Shown in pieces: positions 10,083 through 17,540 of a DNA stretch of 64,000 bases. This stretch comes from Myxococcales bacterium. GTDB lineage: Bacteria; Myxococcota_A; Polyangia; Haliangiales; Haliangiaceae. The stretch lies in assembly GCA_016707895.1 (NCBI GenBank), contig JADJGV010000037.1, positions 310,001 through 374,000 of the forward strand. Reading direction: 5' to 3'. Made by a program: the position numbers and the translations under genes. Each line of letters begins with the position of its first letter. Positions within the stretch are counted from its first letter, which is position 1. The notes below the pieces were generated by a model. It saw only the letters and a program-made list of their open reading frames with translations, did not search any database and was not told the origin of the DNA.

Positions 10083-11266
10083 TGCGCGTCGCGACCGGGC
10101 TCGAGCGCCTGCTGGCCGACGACGCGATCCTGCGCGGGCGGCGGATCGGGCTGATCGCCAACCCGACGACGGTCGACGCGGCGCTGACCCACGCGGCCGA
10201 CGCGCTCGCGGCGCGGTCGCACCTGCGGCTGGCGGCGCTGTTCGGGCCCGAGCACGGCGTGCGCGGCGACGCCCAGGACATGATCGGGGTCGACACCGCG
10301 CGCGACCCGCGCACCGGCGTGCCGGTGTGGAGCCTGTACGGCCACGATCTGGCGTCGCTGTCGCCGACCGCCGACATGCTCGACGGCATCGACGTGATGA
10401 TCTACGACGTCCAGGACGTCGGCAGCCGCTACTACACGTTCGTGTGGACGATGGTGCTGGCGATGCGCGCGTGCGCGGCGGCCGGCAAGCCGTTCATCGT
10501 GCTCGATCGCCCCAACCCGATCGGCGGCGCGCTGGTCGAGGGCGGCGCGATCGCGCCCGGGTTCGCGTCGTTCGTCGGGCTGGTGAGCTGCCCCAACCGC
10601 CACGGCCTGACCGCCGGCGAGATCGCGCGCTGGCGGATGGCCGAGGAGCGCCTCGACCTCGACCTGACGGTGATCGAGCTGGGCGGCTGGACCCGGGGCA
10701 TGGGGTTCGCCGCGACCGGGCTGCCGTGGGTGATGCCGTCGCCCAACATGCCGACCGTCGACACCGCGCTGGTCTACCCGGGCATGTGCGCGGTCGAGGG
10801 CAGCGAGCTGTCGGAGGGGCGGGGCACGACCCGGCCGTTCGAGCTGGCCGGCGCGCCGTACCTCGATCCGTACCGGCTGGCGGCGGCGCTCGACGCCGAG
10901 CGCCTGCCCGGCGTGCGGTTCCGGCCGGTGGTGTTCCGACCGACGTTCCAGAAGCACGCCGGCCAGCCGTGCGGCGGCGTGCAGCAGCACGTCACCGACG
11001 CCCACGCCTACCGGCCGTACCTGACCGGCCTGGCGTTCCTCAAGGCGGCGTGGCAGGTCGCCGACGGCGCGGCGGCGTGGCGGGCCAAGGCCTACGAGTT
11101 CGTCGACGACGTGCCGGCGATCGATCTGCTGACCGGCGACGCCCGGGCCCGGCCGCTGATCGAGGCCGGGGCGGCGCTGCCCGAGCTGGTCGCGACCTGG
11201 GCCGAGGCCGAGCAGGCGTTCCGTGAGGCGCGCCGGCCGCACCTCCTGTACCCGGACGCGGCGTGA
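10082..11266 (+). CDS. NamZ/DUF1343-like exo-N-acetylmuramidase
   Basis: The 394-aa protein matches the DUF1343 family along its length: 'RRIGLIANPTTVD', 'FGPEHGVRGDAQDM', 'YDVQDVGSRYYT', 'DRPNPIGG', 'SEGRGTTRPFE' and 'YEFVDDVPAIDLLTGD'. Family knowledge: NamZ of Bacillus subtilis releases N-acetylmuramic acid from peptidoglycan ends, so a role in wall turnover or prey-wall digestion is plausible. No signal peptide is visible, which is unusual for a wall hydrolase and would fit cytoplasmic recycling. It starts at ATG 10082 overlapping the preceding stop, and ends in GTGA with nadD, so it is translationally coupled on both sides. Confidence 0.85.
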   Translation: MRVATGLERLLADDAILRGRRIGLIANPTTVDAALTHAADALAARSHLRLAALFGPEHGVRGDAQDMIGVDTARDPRTGVPVWSLYGHDLASLSPTADMLDGIDVMIYDVQDVGSRYYTFVWTMVLAMRACAAAGKPFIVLDRPNPIGGALVEGGAIAPGFASFVGLVSCPNRHGLTAGEIARWRMAEERLDLDLTVIELGGWTRGMGFAATGLPWVMPSPNMPTVDTALVYPGMCAVEGSELSEGRGTTRPFELAGAPYLDPYRLAAALDAERLPGVRFRPVVFRPTFQKHAGQPCGGVQQHVTDAHAYRPYLTGLAFLKAAWQVADGAAAWRAKAYEFVDDVPAIDLLTGDARARPLIEAGAALPELVATWAEAEQAFREARRPHLLYPDAA

Positions 11267-11847
11267 TCACCGTCGGGCTGTTCGGCGGCAGCTTCAACCC
11301 GCCGCACGTCGCCCACGCGCTGGTCGGGCTGTACGCGCTCGAGACCCAGGGGCTCGACGAGCTGTGGCTGGTGCCGACGTGGCGCCACGCCTTCGGCAAG
11401 CAGCTGGCCAGCTACGACGATCGGATCGCGATGTGCGAGCTGGTGGCCGCGGCGCTGGGGCCGCGGGCCCGGGTGTCGCGGGTCGAGGAGACGGTGGCGC
11501 GGGCCCGGGGCGGCGAGAGCCGCACGCTGCACACGCTCGAGCACCTCGCGACCGCCGAGCCCGATCGCCGGTTCCGGCTGGTGATCGGCGCCGACATCCT
11601 GGGCGAGACCGCGGGCTGGCTCGGCTGGGACGAGGTGTGCCGGCGCGCGCCGCCGATCGTGATCGGCCGCGGCGGCGTGGCGGCCCCGCCCGGCGCGTCG
11701 CTCAGCGAGGTCACGATGCCGGCGATCTCGTCGACCGAGCTGCGGCGTCGGCTGGCCGCGGGAGAAGCGGTGGCGGACCTGTTGCCGGCCTCGGTTTTTC
11801 GCTATATCGGCGCCCGAGGTCTGTACCGTGACAGCGCGAAGCCCTAA
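11263..11847 (+). CDS. nadD: nicotinate-nucleotide adenylyltransferase
   Basis: The 194-aa protein starts at GTG 11263, overlapping the NamZ stop. It has the nucleotidyltransferase signature GGSFNPPH (about residues 7-14) and the C-terminal ISSTELRRRL, where NadD/CoaD enzymes bind ATP. It transfers AMP from ATP to nicotinate mononucleotide in NAD synthesis. The usual rsfS/obgE neighbours are absent. It overlaps the next gene by 20 nt. Other members of the HIGH-type family are possible, but motif and length favour NadD. Confidence 0.85.
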   Translation: MITVGLFGGSFNPPHVAHALVGLYALETQGLDELWLVPTWRHAFGKQLASYDDRIAMCELVAAALGPRARVSRVEETVARARGGESRTLHTLEHLATAEPDRRFRLVIGADILGETAGWLGWDEVCRRAPPIVIGRGGVAAPPGASLSEVTMPAISSTELRRRLAAGEAVADLLPASVFRYIGARGLYRDSAKP

Positions 11848-12709
11848 CACCTTCGTCGTCGGCGCCGGCGCGGTCGCCACCGCGCTCGCCGGCAGTCTGC
11901 GCCAGGCCGGCGTGCCGGTCCTGGGGCTGTGGGCCCGGCGGCCCGAGGCGGCCCGCGCCGCGGCGGCGCTGGCCGGGGTCGCGGCGTTCTCGCCGGCGCC
12001 GCCCGATCTGCTGCTCGAGGCCGAGGTCGTGCTGGTCGCGGTCAAGGACGACGCGATCGGCGCGGTCGCGACCCAGCTGTGCGCGACCGGCCTGGTCGGC
12101 AGCCGCCACGTGCTCTTGCACTGCGCCGGCGCCACCGCCGCGGCCACCGCGTTCGCGCCGGTCGTCGACAAGGTCGGCGGCGTGGGCACGCTGCACCCGC
12201 TGCGCGCGATCGCGTCGGCCGCCGACATCGTCCGCACCCGGGGCGCGCTGAAGGGCACGGTGTTCGGCGTCGAGGGCGACGCCCGCGGCGCGGCGGCGGC
12301 GCACCAGCTGGTGGCCGCGCTCGGCGGCACCTCGCTGGCGGTCGAGGGGGCGACGATGGGCGCCTACCACGCCGCGGCGGCGATCGCGTCGAACTTCGCG
12401 GTGGCGGTGCTCGACGCCGCGGTCGAGCTGCTGGCCTCGGGCGGCGTCGACCGCGCGGCGGCGCTGGCCGCGCTGGCGCCGCTGGCCCAGGGCGCGATCG
12501 CCAACGCCGGCGCCCGCGGGCTGGTCGACGGCCTGACCGGGCCGATCCGCCGCGGCGACGTCGGCACGATCGAGCGCCACCTGGCGGCGGTGGCCCACGA
12601 CCCCGAGCTGGCGCAGCTGTACCGCGTGCTCGGGCGGCGGACGCTGGGCCTGGCCCGCGCGGGCCTGAGCGACGACGCCGCGGCCGCGCTCGCGCGCCTG
12701 CTGGCGTGA
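11828..12709 (+). CDS. Rossmann-fold/DUF2520-like oxidoreductase
   Basis: The 293-aa product starts at GTG 11828 inside the end of nadD. An N-terminal dinucleotide-binding fold is marked by VVGAGAVATALA (about residues 10-21), followed by 'LVAVKDDAIGAVA' and 'VGTLHPLRA', typical of the Rossmann/DUF2520 family related to ketopantoate and 6-phosphogluconate dehydrogenases. The C-terminal half is an all-helical DUF2520 dimer domain. It probably uses NAD(P)H or F420H2; the substrate is unknown. A panD/panC neighbourhood, common for DUF2520 proteins, is not seen. The overlap with nadD implies co-expression. Confidence 0.75.
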   Translation: MTARSPNTFVVGAGAVATALAGSLRQAGVPVLGLWARRPEAARAAAALAGVAAFSPAPPDLLLEAEVVLVAVKDDAIGAVATQLCATGLVGSRHVLLHCAGATAAATAFAPVVDKVGGVGTLHPLRAIASAADIVRTRGALKGTVFGVEGDARGAAAAHQLVAALGGTSLAVEGATMGAYHAAAAIASNFAVAVLDAAVELLASGGVDRAAALAALAPLAQGAIANAGARGLVDGLTGPIRRGDVGTIERHLAAVAHDPELAQLYRVLGRRTLGLARAGLSDDAAAALARLLA

Positions 12710-12855
12710 ACATCCATCGCTGAGGCCGGCGCGCCGCAACGACTTACATCCGATCACCGGCGTTTTTCGCGCTGGTCGGCGATGAACATTTTTGGGTACC
12801 CTGCGTCCCTCCTCGGCTGCCCGCGCGGCGGCCTCGACCCGAGCCAGGATCGTCC

Positions 12856-13407
12856 ATGCGCCGTTCGTTCGTCCCCGTGATCGCCGTCCTCACCCTGGTC
12901 CTGTCGCTGGTCGCGGCGTCGCCGGCCCGCGCCGGCGGGGGCCCCGACAAGGTGTTCGCCGGCAAGATCCTCACCAGCGACAAGAAGTTCCCGACCTCCG
13001 CCAAGAGCGCCGGCGCCTACACCGCCGCGCTGCGCAAGCAGAGCAAGAACCAGTTCTGGGAGGACAAGACCAAGCAGACCTGGAAGATCCACTTCGCCGC
13101 GTTCTTCAAGAAGGGCCTCACCGACATCGAGGTGGTGGTCAAGCTGTACGACGTCACCAACGCGCAGAAGAACCTGATGGCCAGCTTCGAGCAGTACGTC
13201 GACCAGCGCGGCCAGACCGCGCTGCTGTCGCAGTTCACCCTCGAGCGCAAGCTGGTCGGGGTCAACAAGCAGGTGCTGATGGTGATCGAGGTCGGCGGCC
13301 GCTCGGTGGCGTCGGGCAAGTTCAAGATCCTCGGGCAGGAGGAGCGGCTGAGCGGCAAGGTCGACTTCAGCGAGGACGACACCCACAAGACCGACGACGA
13401 GGAGTAG
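12856..13407 (+). CDS. exported hypothetical protein
   Basis: The 183-aa protein has a signal peptide (residues 1-26, cleavage after SPARA). The mature part is Lys-rich, with alternating beta-strand segments ('IEVVVKLYDV', 'VLMVIEVGG') suggesting a beta-sandwich, and a very acidic C-terminal tail. No family recognised. A TACCCT -10-like box at 12797-12802 lies about 50 nt upstream in an AT-richer spacer, and a weak AGGA precedes the ATG. It is probably a periplasmic protein transcribed alone. Confidence 0.7.
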   Translation: MRRSFVPVIAVLTLVLSLVAASPARAGGGPDKVFAGKILTSDKKFPTSAKSAGAYTAALRKQSKNQFWEDKTKQTWKIHFAAFFKKGLTDIEVVVKLYDVTNAQKNLMASFEQYVDQRGQTALLSQFTLERKLVGVNKQVLMVIEVGGRSVASGKFKILGQEERLSGKVDFSEDDTHKTDDEE

Positions 13408-13564
13408 CCGAGCGCCAGCGAGGCTATCTCTGGTTCCACGCCACACCAGCTGCCAGCCGGGATCCGGGACCTCGCACGCGGAACCGGGTTGCAGCGCTTG
13501 ATCTCGGGCGGCGGGTGGCTACGCTCCGGCCGGACGGCGGCACGCTCGCCGTCGGGGAGCTTCG
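13408..13564. other. 157-nt spacer carrying a promoter
   Basis: No gene is supported here. The right half holds the TTGATC/TACGCT promoter of the HEAT-repeat gene and a GGGGAG ribosome site about 4 nt before ATG 13565. No terminator with a T-run is visible. Confidence 0.4.
13498..13525 (+). promoter_or_regulatory. promoter (TTGATC-N16-TACGCT) of the HEAT-repeat/propeller operon
   Basis: TTGATC (13498-13503) and TACGCT (13520-13525) are 16 nt apart. The start of transcription would be near 13532, leaving a leader of about 33 nt with a GGGGAG ribosome site before ATG 13565. Confidence 0.5.
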
Positions 13565-14392
13565 ATGCGCAAACTGCTAGTCGCCATCTTGTTCGGGCTG
13601 GTCGCCACCGCGAGCGCGCAGCCCGCGCAGCCCGCGCGCCCGGCCGCGCCGGCCCGGCCGGTCCGCGCCAAGCCGGGCAAGGTCGACGTGGCCAAGGCCA
13701 CCGCGGCGCTGCGCGGCGCCGACGTCGCGGCCGCCGCCAAGGCCGCCGCCGAGCTGGGCGGGTCCCCCGACCCCGCGCACCACGAGCCGCTGCTCGACGC
13801 GCTGGCCACCGGGGTCCACCCCGACGTGCTGGTCGCCGGGCTGACCGCGCTGACCGGCACCGCCACCAAGACCGACCTGCAGGCGATCGGCGCCTACGTC
13901 CGGTACCGCAACGGCGCGGTCCGGGCCGCGGCGCTGCGCGCGTTCTCGAAGTCGATCGGCGACCCGACGCTGGTGATCGAGTCGCTCAGCGTGTTCGACG
14001 CGCCGGTCCGTGCCGCCGCGGCCGAGGCCGCCGGGCGGATGAAGCTCACCGCCGCGGTGCCGGCGCTGCTGGTGCTGCTCGACAAGGGCGAGGCCCCGGC
14101 CGCGCTCGCGCTGGGCGCGATGGCCGACGAGGCGCTGGCCCGCACGGTGGCCGAGCACCTCGGGGTCGCCCCCGACGCCACCCTGGCGGTCGCGCTCGGC
14201 GCGATGCTGACGCGGCTGGAGTTCGGGCCCGAGACCATCCGGGTCGATCTGGTCCGCACGCTGTCGAAGCTGTCGGGCGTCGAGGCGCTCGACGCGCTCG
14301 AGGGCTACGTGGAGATCGCGCCCGAGAATCCGCCGCGGCAGTCGCGGCGCGAGGCCGAGGCCGTGCTCAAGGCTCGCCAGGGGGATCGCTGA
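13565..14392 (+). CDS. exported HEAT-repeat protein
   Basis: The 275-aa protein has a signal peptide (residues 1-19, ending ATASA), a Pro/Ala spacer, then Ala/Leu-rich paired helices of about 30-35 residues from residue 40 to the end, typical of HEAT/PBS-lyase-like repeats that form a binding scaffold. It has no catalytic residues. Its stop overlaps the start of the beta-propeller lipoprotein (TGATG), whose C-terminus is also helical-repeat-like, suggesting the two work together in the periplasm. Confidence 0.75.
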   Translation: MRKLLVAILFGLVATASAQPAQPARPAAPARPVRAKPGKVDVAKATAALRGADVAAAAKAAAELGGSPDPAHHEPLLDALATGVHPDVLVAGLTALTGTATKTDLQAIGAYVRYRNGAVRAAALRAFSKSIGDPTLVIESLSVFDAPVRAAAAEAAGRMKLTAAVPALLVLLDKGEAPAALALGAMADEALARTVAEHLGVAPDATLAVALGAMLTRLEFGPETIRVDLVRTLSKLSGVEALDALEGYVEIAPENPPRQSRREAEAVLKARQGDR

Positions 14393-16218
14393 TGTCGCTC
14401 GCACGCGTGTTCGCACCGGTGGCGCTGGCCGCCGTCCTCGCCGCGGGCTGCGGCCCCAAGACCGTCTACGGGCTGTCGTCCGACGACAACAACGCCGAGC
14501 GCCTGGGCGCCGCGCTGGCCAAGCGCGCCGTCGCCAAGGCCGACGCGCCGCTGAACGCCCTGGGCAAGCCGCTGGTGTTCGCCGCGGTCGGCGGCGCCAA
14601 GAAGCAGCTGGTGGCGTTCGACGCCGGCGCGGGGAGCGCGCTGTGGACCGTCGACGCCGACGTGCAGTCGCGGGTCGCGGTGGCCGGCGAGCTGGTCGTC
14701 GCCAAGGAGGCCGGCGGCGTCGTCGTGCGCAAGCTGGCCGACGGCAGCGTCCGCGCCAAGCTGGCGCTGGCCGGCGAGCTGGTCGGCGTCACCACCGACG
14801 GCGAGCGGGTCTACGTCGTGGTCCAGGCCGGCACCGGGCCCAAGCCGGTGTGGTCGCTGATCGCCTACTCCGGCGACGGCAGCCAGCTGTGGCAGAACGA
14901 CTCGCCGGGCGCGCTGGGCGCGCCGGTGGCGCAGGGCGGGCTGGTGCTGTCGCCGTTCCTCAAGCAGTGGCTGGCGGTGCTCGACGCCCGCACCGGCGCG
15001 CAGCTGACCCGGGTGCGCGGCCTCGACGAGGAGATCAGCGAGCTGCGGGTGACCGCGACCGCGGCGTTCTTCGGCTCGAAGGCCGGCGTGTTCCGGCTCG
15101 ACGACAAGGCCGCGACCGGCAGCCGCGCCGGCGCGACCTACGGCACCGTGACCTTGCCCAAAGAGCTGGCCACCGCCGACTACGGCCACGACGCGTTCGA
15201 TCCGGTGCAGGCCGGCTACAGCGCGTTCGATCGCCGCCGCATCCTGTGGCGGGCCGATCCCACCGCCGACGGTCCGTTCCGCTGGAGCGGCGAGCTGATC
15301 GCGGTGCACTTCTTCCGCTTCGTCTTCGGCCTGACCCCGGCCGGCGAGTTCCGCTGGGCCTACAGCCACCCGCGCGTCGAGCTGGTCGCCAGCGAGCACG
15401 CCGGCCCGGTGATCGTCGCGGTCGCTGGCGACGGCACGCTGGTCGCGCTCGACGCGGCCACCGGCGCGGTGCGCGCGAGCGCCAAGCTCGAGGTCGGCGG
15501 CCCGGTGCTGGGCGCGACCATCGACTGCGACGGCTGGGCGCCGAGCGACGCCGGCGAGGCGCCGTCGACGGTGACCGCGCTGGCGACGATCGCCCGCGAC
15601 CGCGACGCGCGGTTCGAGGCGATCAAGCAGTACGCGGTGGCGACGATGGCCAAGCTCGAGGGCGCCGACGTCACCCGCGACCTGGTGGCGCTGGTGGTCG
15701 ACCCGCGCACCCCGATCAAGCTGCACGACACCGTCGCCGACCTGCTGGTGGCGCGCAAGGATCCGACCGGGCTGCCGGCGCTGATCGACGCGCTGGCGGT
15801 GCGCCCCGACTTCCTGACCAACACCCAGCCGGTCGGGCTGATCGAGGTCGGCCGCGCGATCGGCGCGCTGGGCGGCGTCAGCCTGCCCGAGGCCGAGCAG
15901 GCCCGCGCGATGGCGGCCCTCGAGCTGCAGGCGTTCGACCCGGCCACGGCGGCGCCGGCGCGGCTCGAGCTGGTGCGCGCGCTGATCGCGATCGGCCACG
16001 GCCGCGAGCGCGCCCGGCTCAAGGCCGAGCTGGTGCAGTACCGCGCCGACCCCGGCTTCGCCGCCGAGGCCGACCTGGTGGTGGCGATGACCGCGGCGGT
16101 GGCCGCGGGCGGGCCCGAGGATCGCGAGGTCGTGCGGTGGATCGCCGCCGACGCGCGCTCGCACCCGGCGGTGGCGGCGGCGGCGCAAGCGGCGTTGCAG
16201 CCCGCGTCGCAGCCCTGA
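14392..16218 (+). CDS. beta-propeller (PQQ-like) lipoprotein with helical-repeat C-terminus
   Basis: This 608-aa lipoprotein starts at ATG 14392 and has a lipobox (LAAGC, Cys near residue 20). Residues about 60-370 contain repeated WD/PQQ-like strands ('LVAFDAGAGSALWTVDADV', 'GTLVALDAATGAVRAS') as in BamB-type propellers. The C-terminal 230 residues are Ala/Leu-rich helices like HEAT repeats. It is probably anchored in the envelope and coupled to the exported HEAT-repeat protein just upstream. A BamB-like role is possible but not shown; BamB has no helical tail. Confidence 0.72.
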   Translation: MSLARVFAPVALAAVLAAGCGPKTVYGLSSDDNNAERLGAALAKRAVAKADAPLNALGKPLVFAAVGGAKKQLVAFDAGAGSALWTVDADVQSRVAVAGELVVAKEAGGVVVRKLADGSVRAKLALAGELVGVTTDGERVYVVVQAGTGPKPVWSLIAYSGDGSQLWQNDSPGALGAPVAQGGLVLSPFLKQWLAVLDARTGAQLTRVRGLDEEISELRVTATAAFFGSKAGVFRLDDKAATGSRAGATYGTVTLPKELATADYGHDAFDPVQAGYSAFDRRRILWRADPTADGPFRWSGELIAVHFFRFVFGLTPAGEFRWAYSHPRVELVASEHAGPVIVAVAGDGTLVALDAATGAVRASAKLEVGGPVLGATIDCDGWAPSDAGEAPSTVTALATIARDRDARFEAIKQYAVATMAKLEGADVTRDLVALVVDPRTPIKLHDTVADLLVARKDPTGLPALIDALAVRPDFLTNTQPVGLIEVGRAIGALGGVSLPEAEQARAMAALELQAFDPATAAPARLELVRALIAIGHGRERARLKAELVQYRADPGFAAEADLVVAMTAAVAAGGPEDREVVRWIAADARSHPAVAAAAQAALQPASQP

Positions 16219-16237
16219 GTAACCTCGACGGCTCGTC

Positions 16238-16272
16238 GGGGAGGCCGGGCAAGGCCGGGATCGAGCCTCCCC
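16238..16272. terminator. 8-bp perfect hairpin after the propeller gene
   Basis: GGGGAGGC (16238-16245) pairs perfectly with GCCTCCCC (16265-16272) across a 19-nt loop, starting 20 nt after the stop codon. No T-run follows, so it is a weak case for an intrinsic terminator and could be another RNA structure or a processing site. Confidence 0.3.
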
Positions 16273-16340
16273 CCACGACGCGAGACCGGCCGCGCGCCGC
16301 AAGCTCACCGGCGGGCTCGTCGCCCGCGCCGCGGCGCTGG

Positions 16341-16369
16341 TTGACACCCGGCCGGGGTGGCGTCACGAT
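16341..16369 (+). promoter_or_regulatory. promoter (TTGACA-N17-CACGAT) of the ferredoxin-like gene
   Basis: A perfect TTGACA (16341-16346) is 17 nt from CACGAT (16364-16369), a weak -10 that keeps A2, A5 and T6. GTG 16378 lies 8 nt beyond it, so the transcript is probably leaderless. Confidence 0.5.
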
Positions 16370-16377
16370 CGTCGGCG

Positions 16378-16821
16378 GTGCCCGAGCGTCGCTACCGGAT
16401 CGTGGTGTGTCGGGGCCCGGACTGCGGCGACCGCCGTGACTCGGCGTCGGTGCACGCGGCGCTGACGCGGGCGGTGGCCGACGCCGGCCTGGGCGCGGTC
16501 TGCGAGCTCGACTGGCAGAGCTGCTTCGGGCGGTGCTCGCAAGGGCCCAACGTCCTGGTCCGGGAGGTCGTGGCCGCGCCGATCCGCCGCGGGCTCGCCG
16601 ATCTCCCTCAGCGCCTCGGCGGCGGCCCCCGCGCCGCGACGGCGCTGTATAATCACGTCTCACCCGTGCACGCGGCCGAGATCGTCGCCAGCCACATCGG
16701 TCGCGGCGCCGTGGTTCGTCACCTGATCGAACCGCTGGTCGCCGCGTCGCCTGCCGCCCCGCCTCCGCGCCCCGCGGAGCCCACCGCCCCCGAGGTCCGT
16801 GAAGATGTCAAAGTTCCGTAG
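16378..16821 (+). CDS. thioredoxin-like [2Fe-2S] ferredoxin domain protein
   Basis: The 147-aa product from GTG 16378 carries the four-cysteine pattern of thioredoxin-like [2Fe-2S] ferredoxins (NuoE C-terminal type): CRGPDC near residue 11 and CFGRC near residue 50, followed by 'GPNVLVREV'. A Pro-rich tail ends the protein. It is likely a small electron carrier; the partner is unknown. Upstream in-frame codons exist but the TTGACA promoter overlaps them. It overlaps the next gene by 17 nt. A perfect TATAAT (16648-16653) lies within this gene and may promote the downstream one. Confidence 0.75.
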   Translation: MPERRYRIVVCRGPDCGDRRDSASVHAALTRAVADAGLGAVCELDWQSCFGRCSQGPNVLVREVVAAPIRRGLADLPQRLGGGPRAATALYNHVSPVHAAEIVASHIGRGAVVRHLIEPLVAASPAAPPPRPAEPTAPEVREDVKVP

Positions 16822-17410
16822 CTCCGCGCTGTCGTCGCTCGCCGGGATCACCCTCGCGCTGGTGGTCATGGCTGGCTGCAAGGGCGGCACGACCGTCAAG
16901 GACAACCCCGAGACGGTCAAGAAGCTGGGCGACCTCACCACCAAGCTCGCCGACAAGGACACGTACATCAAGACCCTCGAGGGCGACCTCGCGGCGTGCA
17001 AGCTGGCCGCCGGCGGCGGCAACGCCAACGAGTTCGTCGTGACGATCCAGGGCGACGCGCTCGAGATCAAGGCGCGCCCGAGCAGCGGCGGCAACCCGGG
17101 CGTGTCGGACGCGGTGGCGACCGAGCTGTCGCAGAAGTTCATCGAGCTGGTGCGCAAGTCGCGCGGCAACATCACCAAGTGCTACGAGCAGGCGCTCAAG
17201 AAGAACGCGTCGCTGCAGGCGCGCACGATCTCGCTGACCGTGACCGCCCGCTACGGCGCCGGCGGCGACGTCACCAAGTCCAGCTTCAAGCCCGACTCGC
17301 TGGGCACCGCGTTCGACGGCTGCATGCAAGGCGTCGCGAAGAACTGGAAGCTGCCCGAGACCGCCGCGGGCATGAGCTTCCAGAGCACGGTGACGCTGTC
17401 GCCGTCGTGA
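16805..17410 (+). CDS. AgmX/PglI-C-terminal-type lipoprotein
   Basis: The 201-aa lipoprotein starts at ATG 16805 (GAGGT 9 nt upstream; GTG 16799 is an alternative). Its lipobox is VVMAGC. A short coiled-coil (residues about 35-65) follows, then the AgmX/PglI domain at about 105-200: 'NITKCYEQALKKNASL', 'VTARYGAGGDVTKS', 'CMQGVAKNWKLP', with its two conserved cysteines. Such domains are found in gliding-motility and TonB-like proteins of myxobacteria and are thought to sit in the periplasm. The role of this copy is not known. Its stop codon falls inside the first unit of a 21-bp repeat. Confidence 0.75.
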   Translation: MSKFRSSALSSLAGITLALVVMAGCKGGTTVKDNPETVKKLGDLTTKLADKDTYIKTLEGDLAACKLAAGGGNANEFVVTIQGDALEIKARPSSGGNPGVSDAVATELSQKFIELVRKSRGNITKCYEQALKKNASLQARTISLTVTARYGAGGDVTKSSFKPDSLGTAFDGCMQGVAKNWKLPETAAGMSFQSTVTLSPS

Positions 17411-17490
17411 TCGCCGGTCGCGCCGCGGTGATCGCCGGCCGCGCCGCGGTGATCGCCGGCGGCGCCGCTGGGATCGCTGGCGGCGCCTGG
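17407..17490. repeat. four 21-bp tandem repeats after the AgmX-like gene
   Basis: Four units begin at 17407, 17428, 17449 and 17470. Units 1 and 2 differ at one base and the later ones are more diverged. The first unit contains the stop codon of the AgmX-like gene. Read one frame over, the units encode a heptad VIAGRAA. The array fills most of the spacer before the next gene, leaving about 50 nt. Confidence 0.85.
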
Positions 17491-17540
17491 GGTACAACCA
17501 TGGGAGGGAGGCGCCAGGGACGCGCCTCGCCGGCCCGGCC

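Noticed and set aside
16648..16653. Perfect TATAAT as promoter of the AgmX-like gene
   Set aside because: It lies inside the ferredoxin gene, about 150 nt from the next start, and has no -35 box; kept only as a note.
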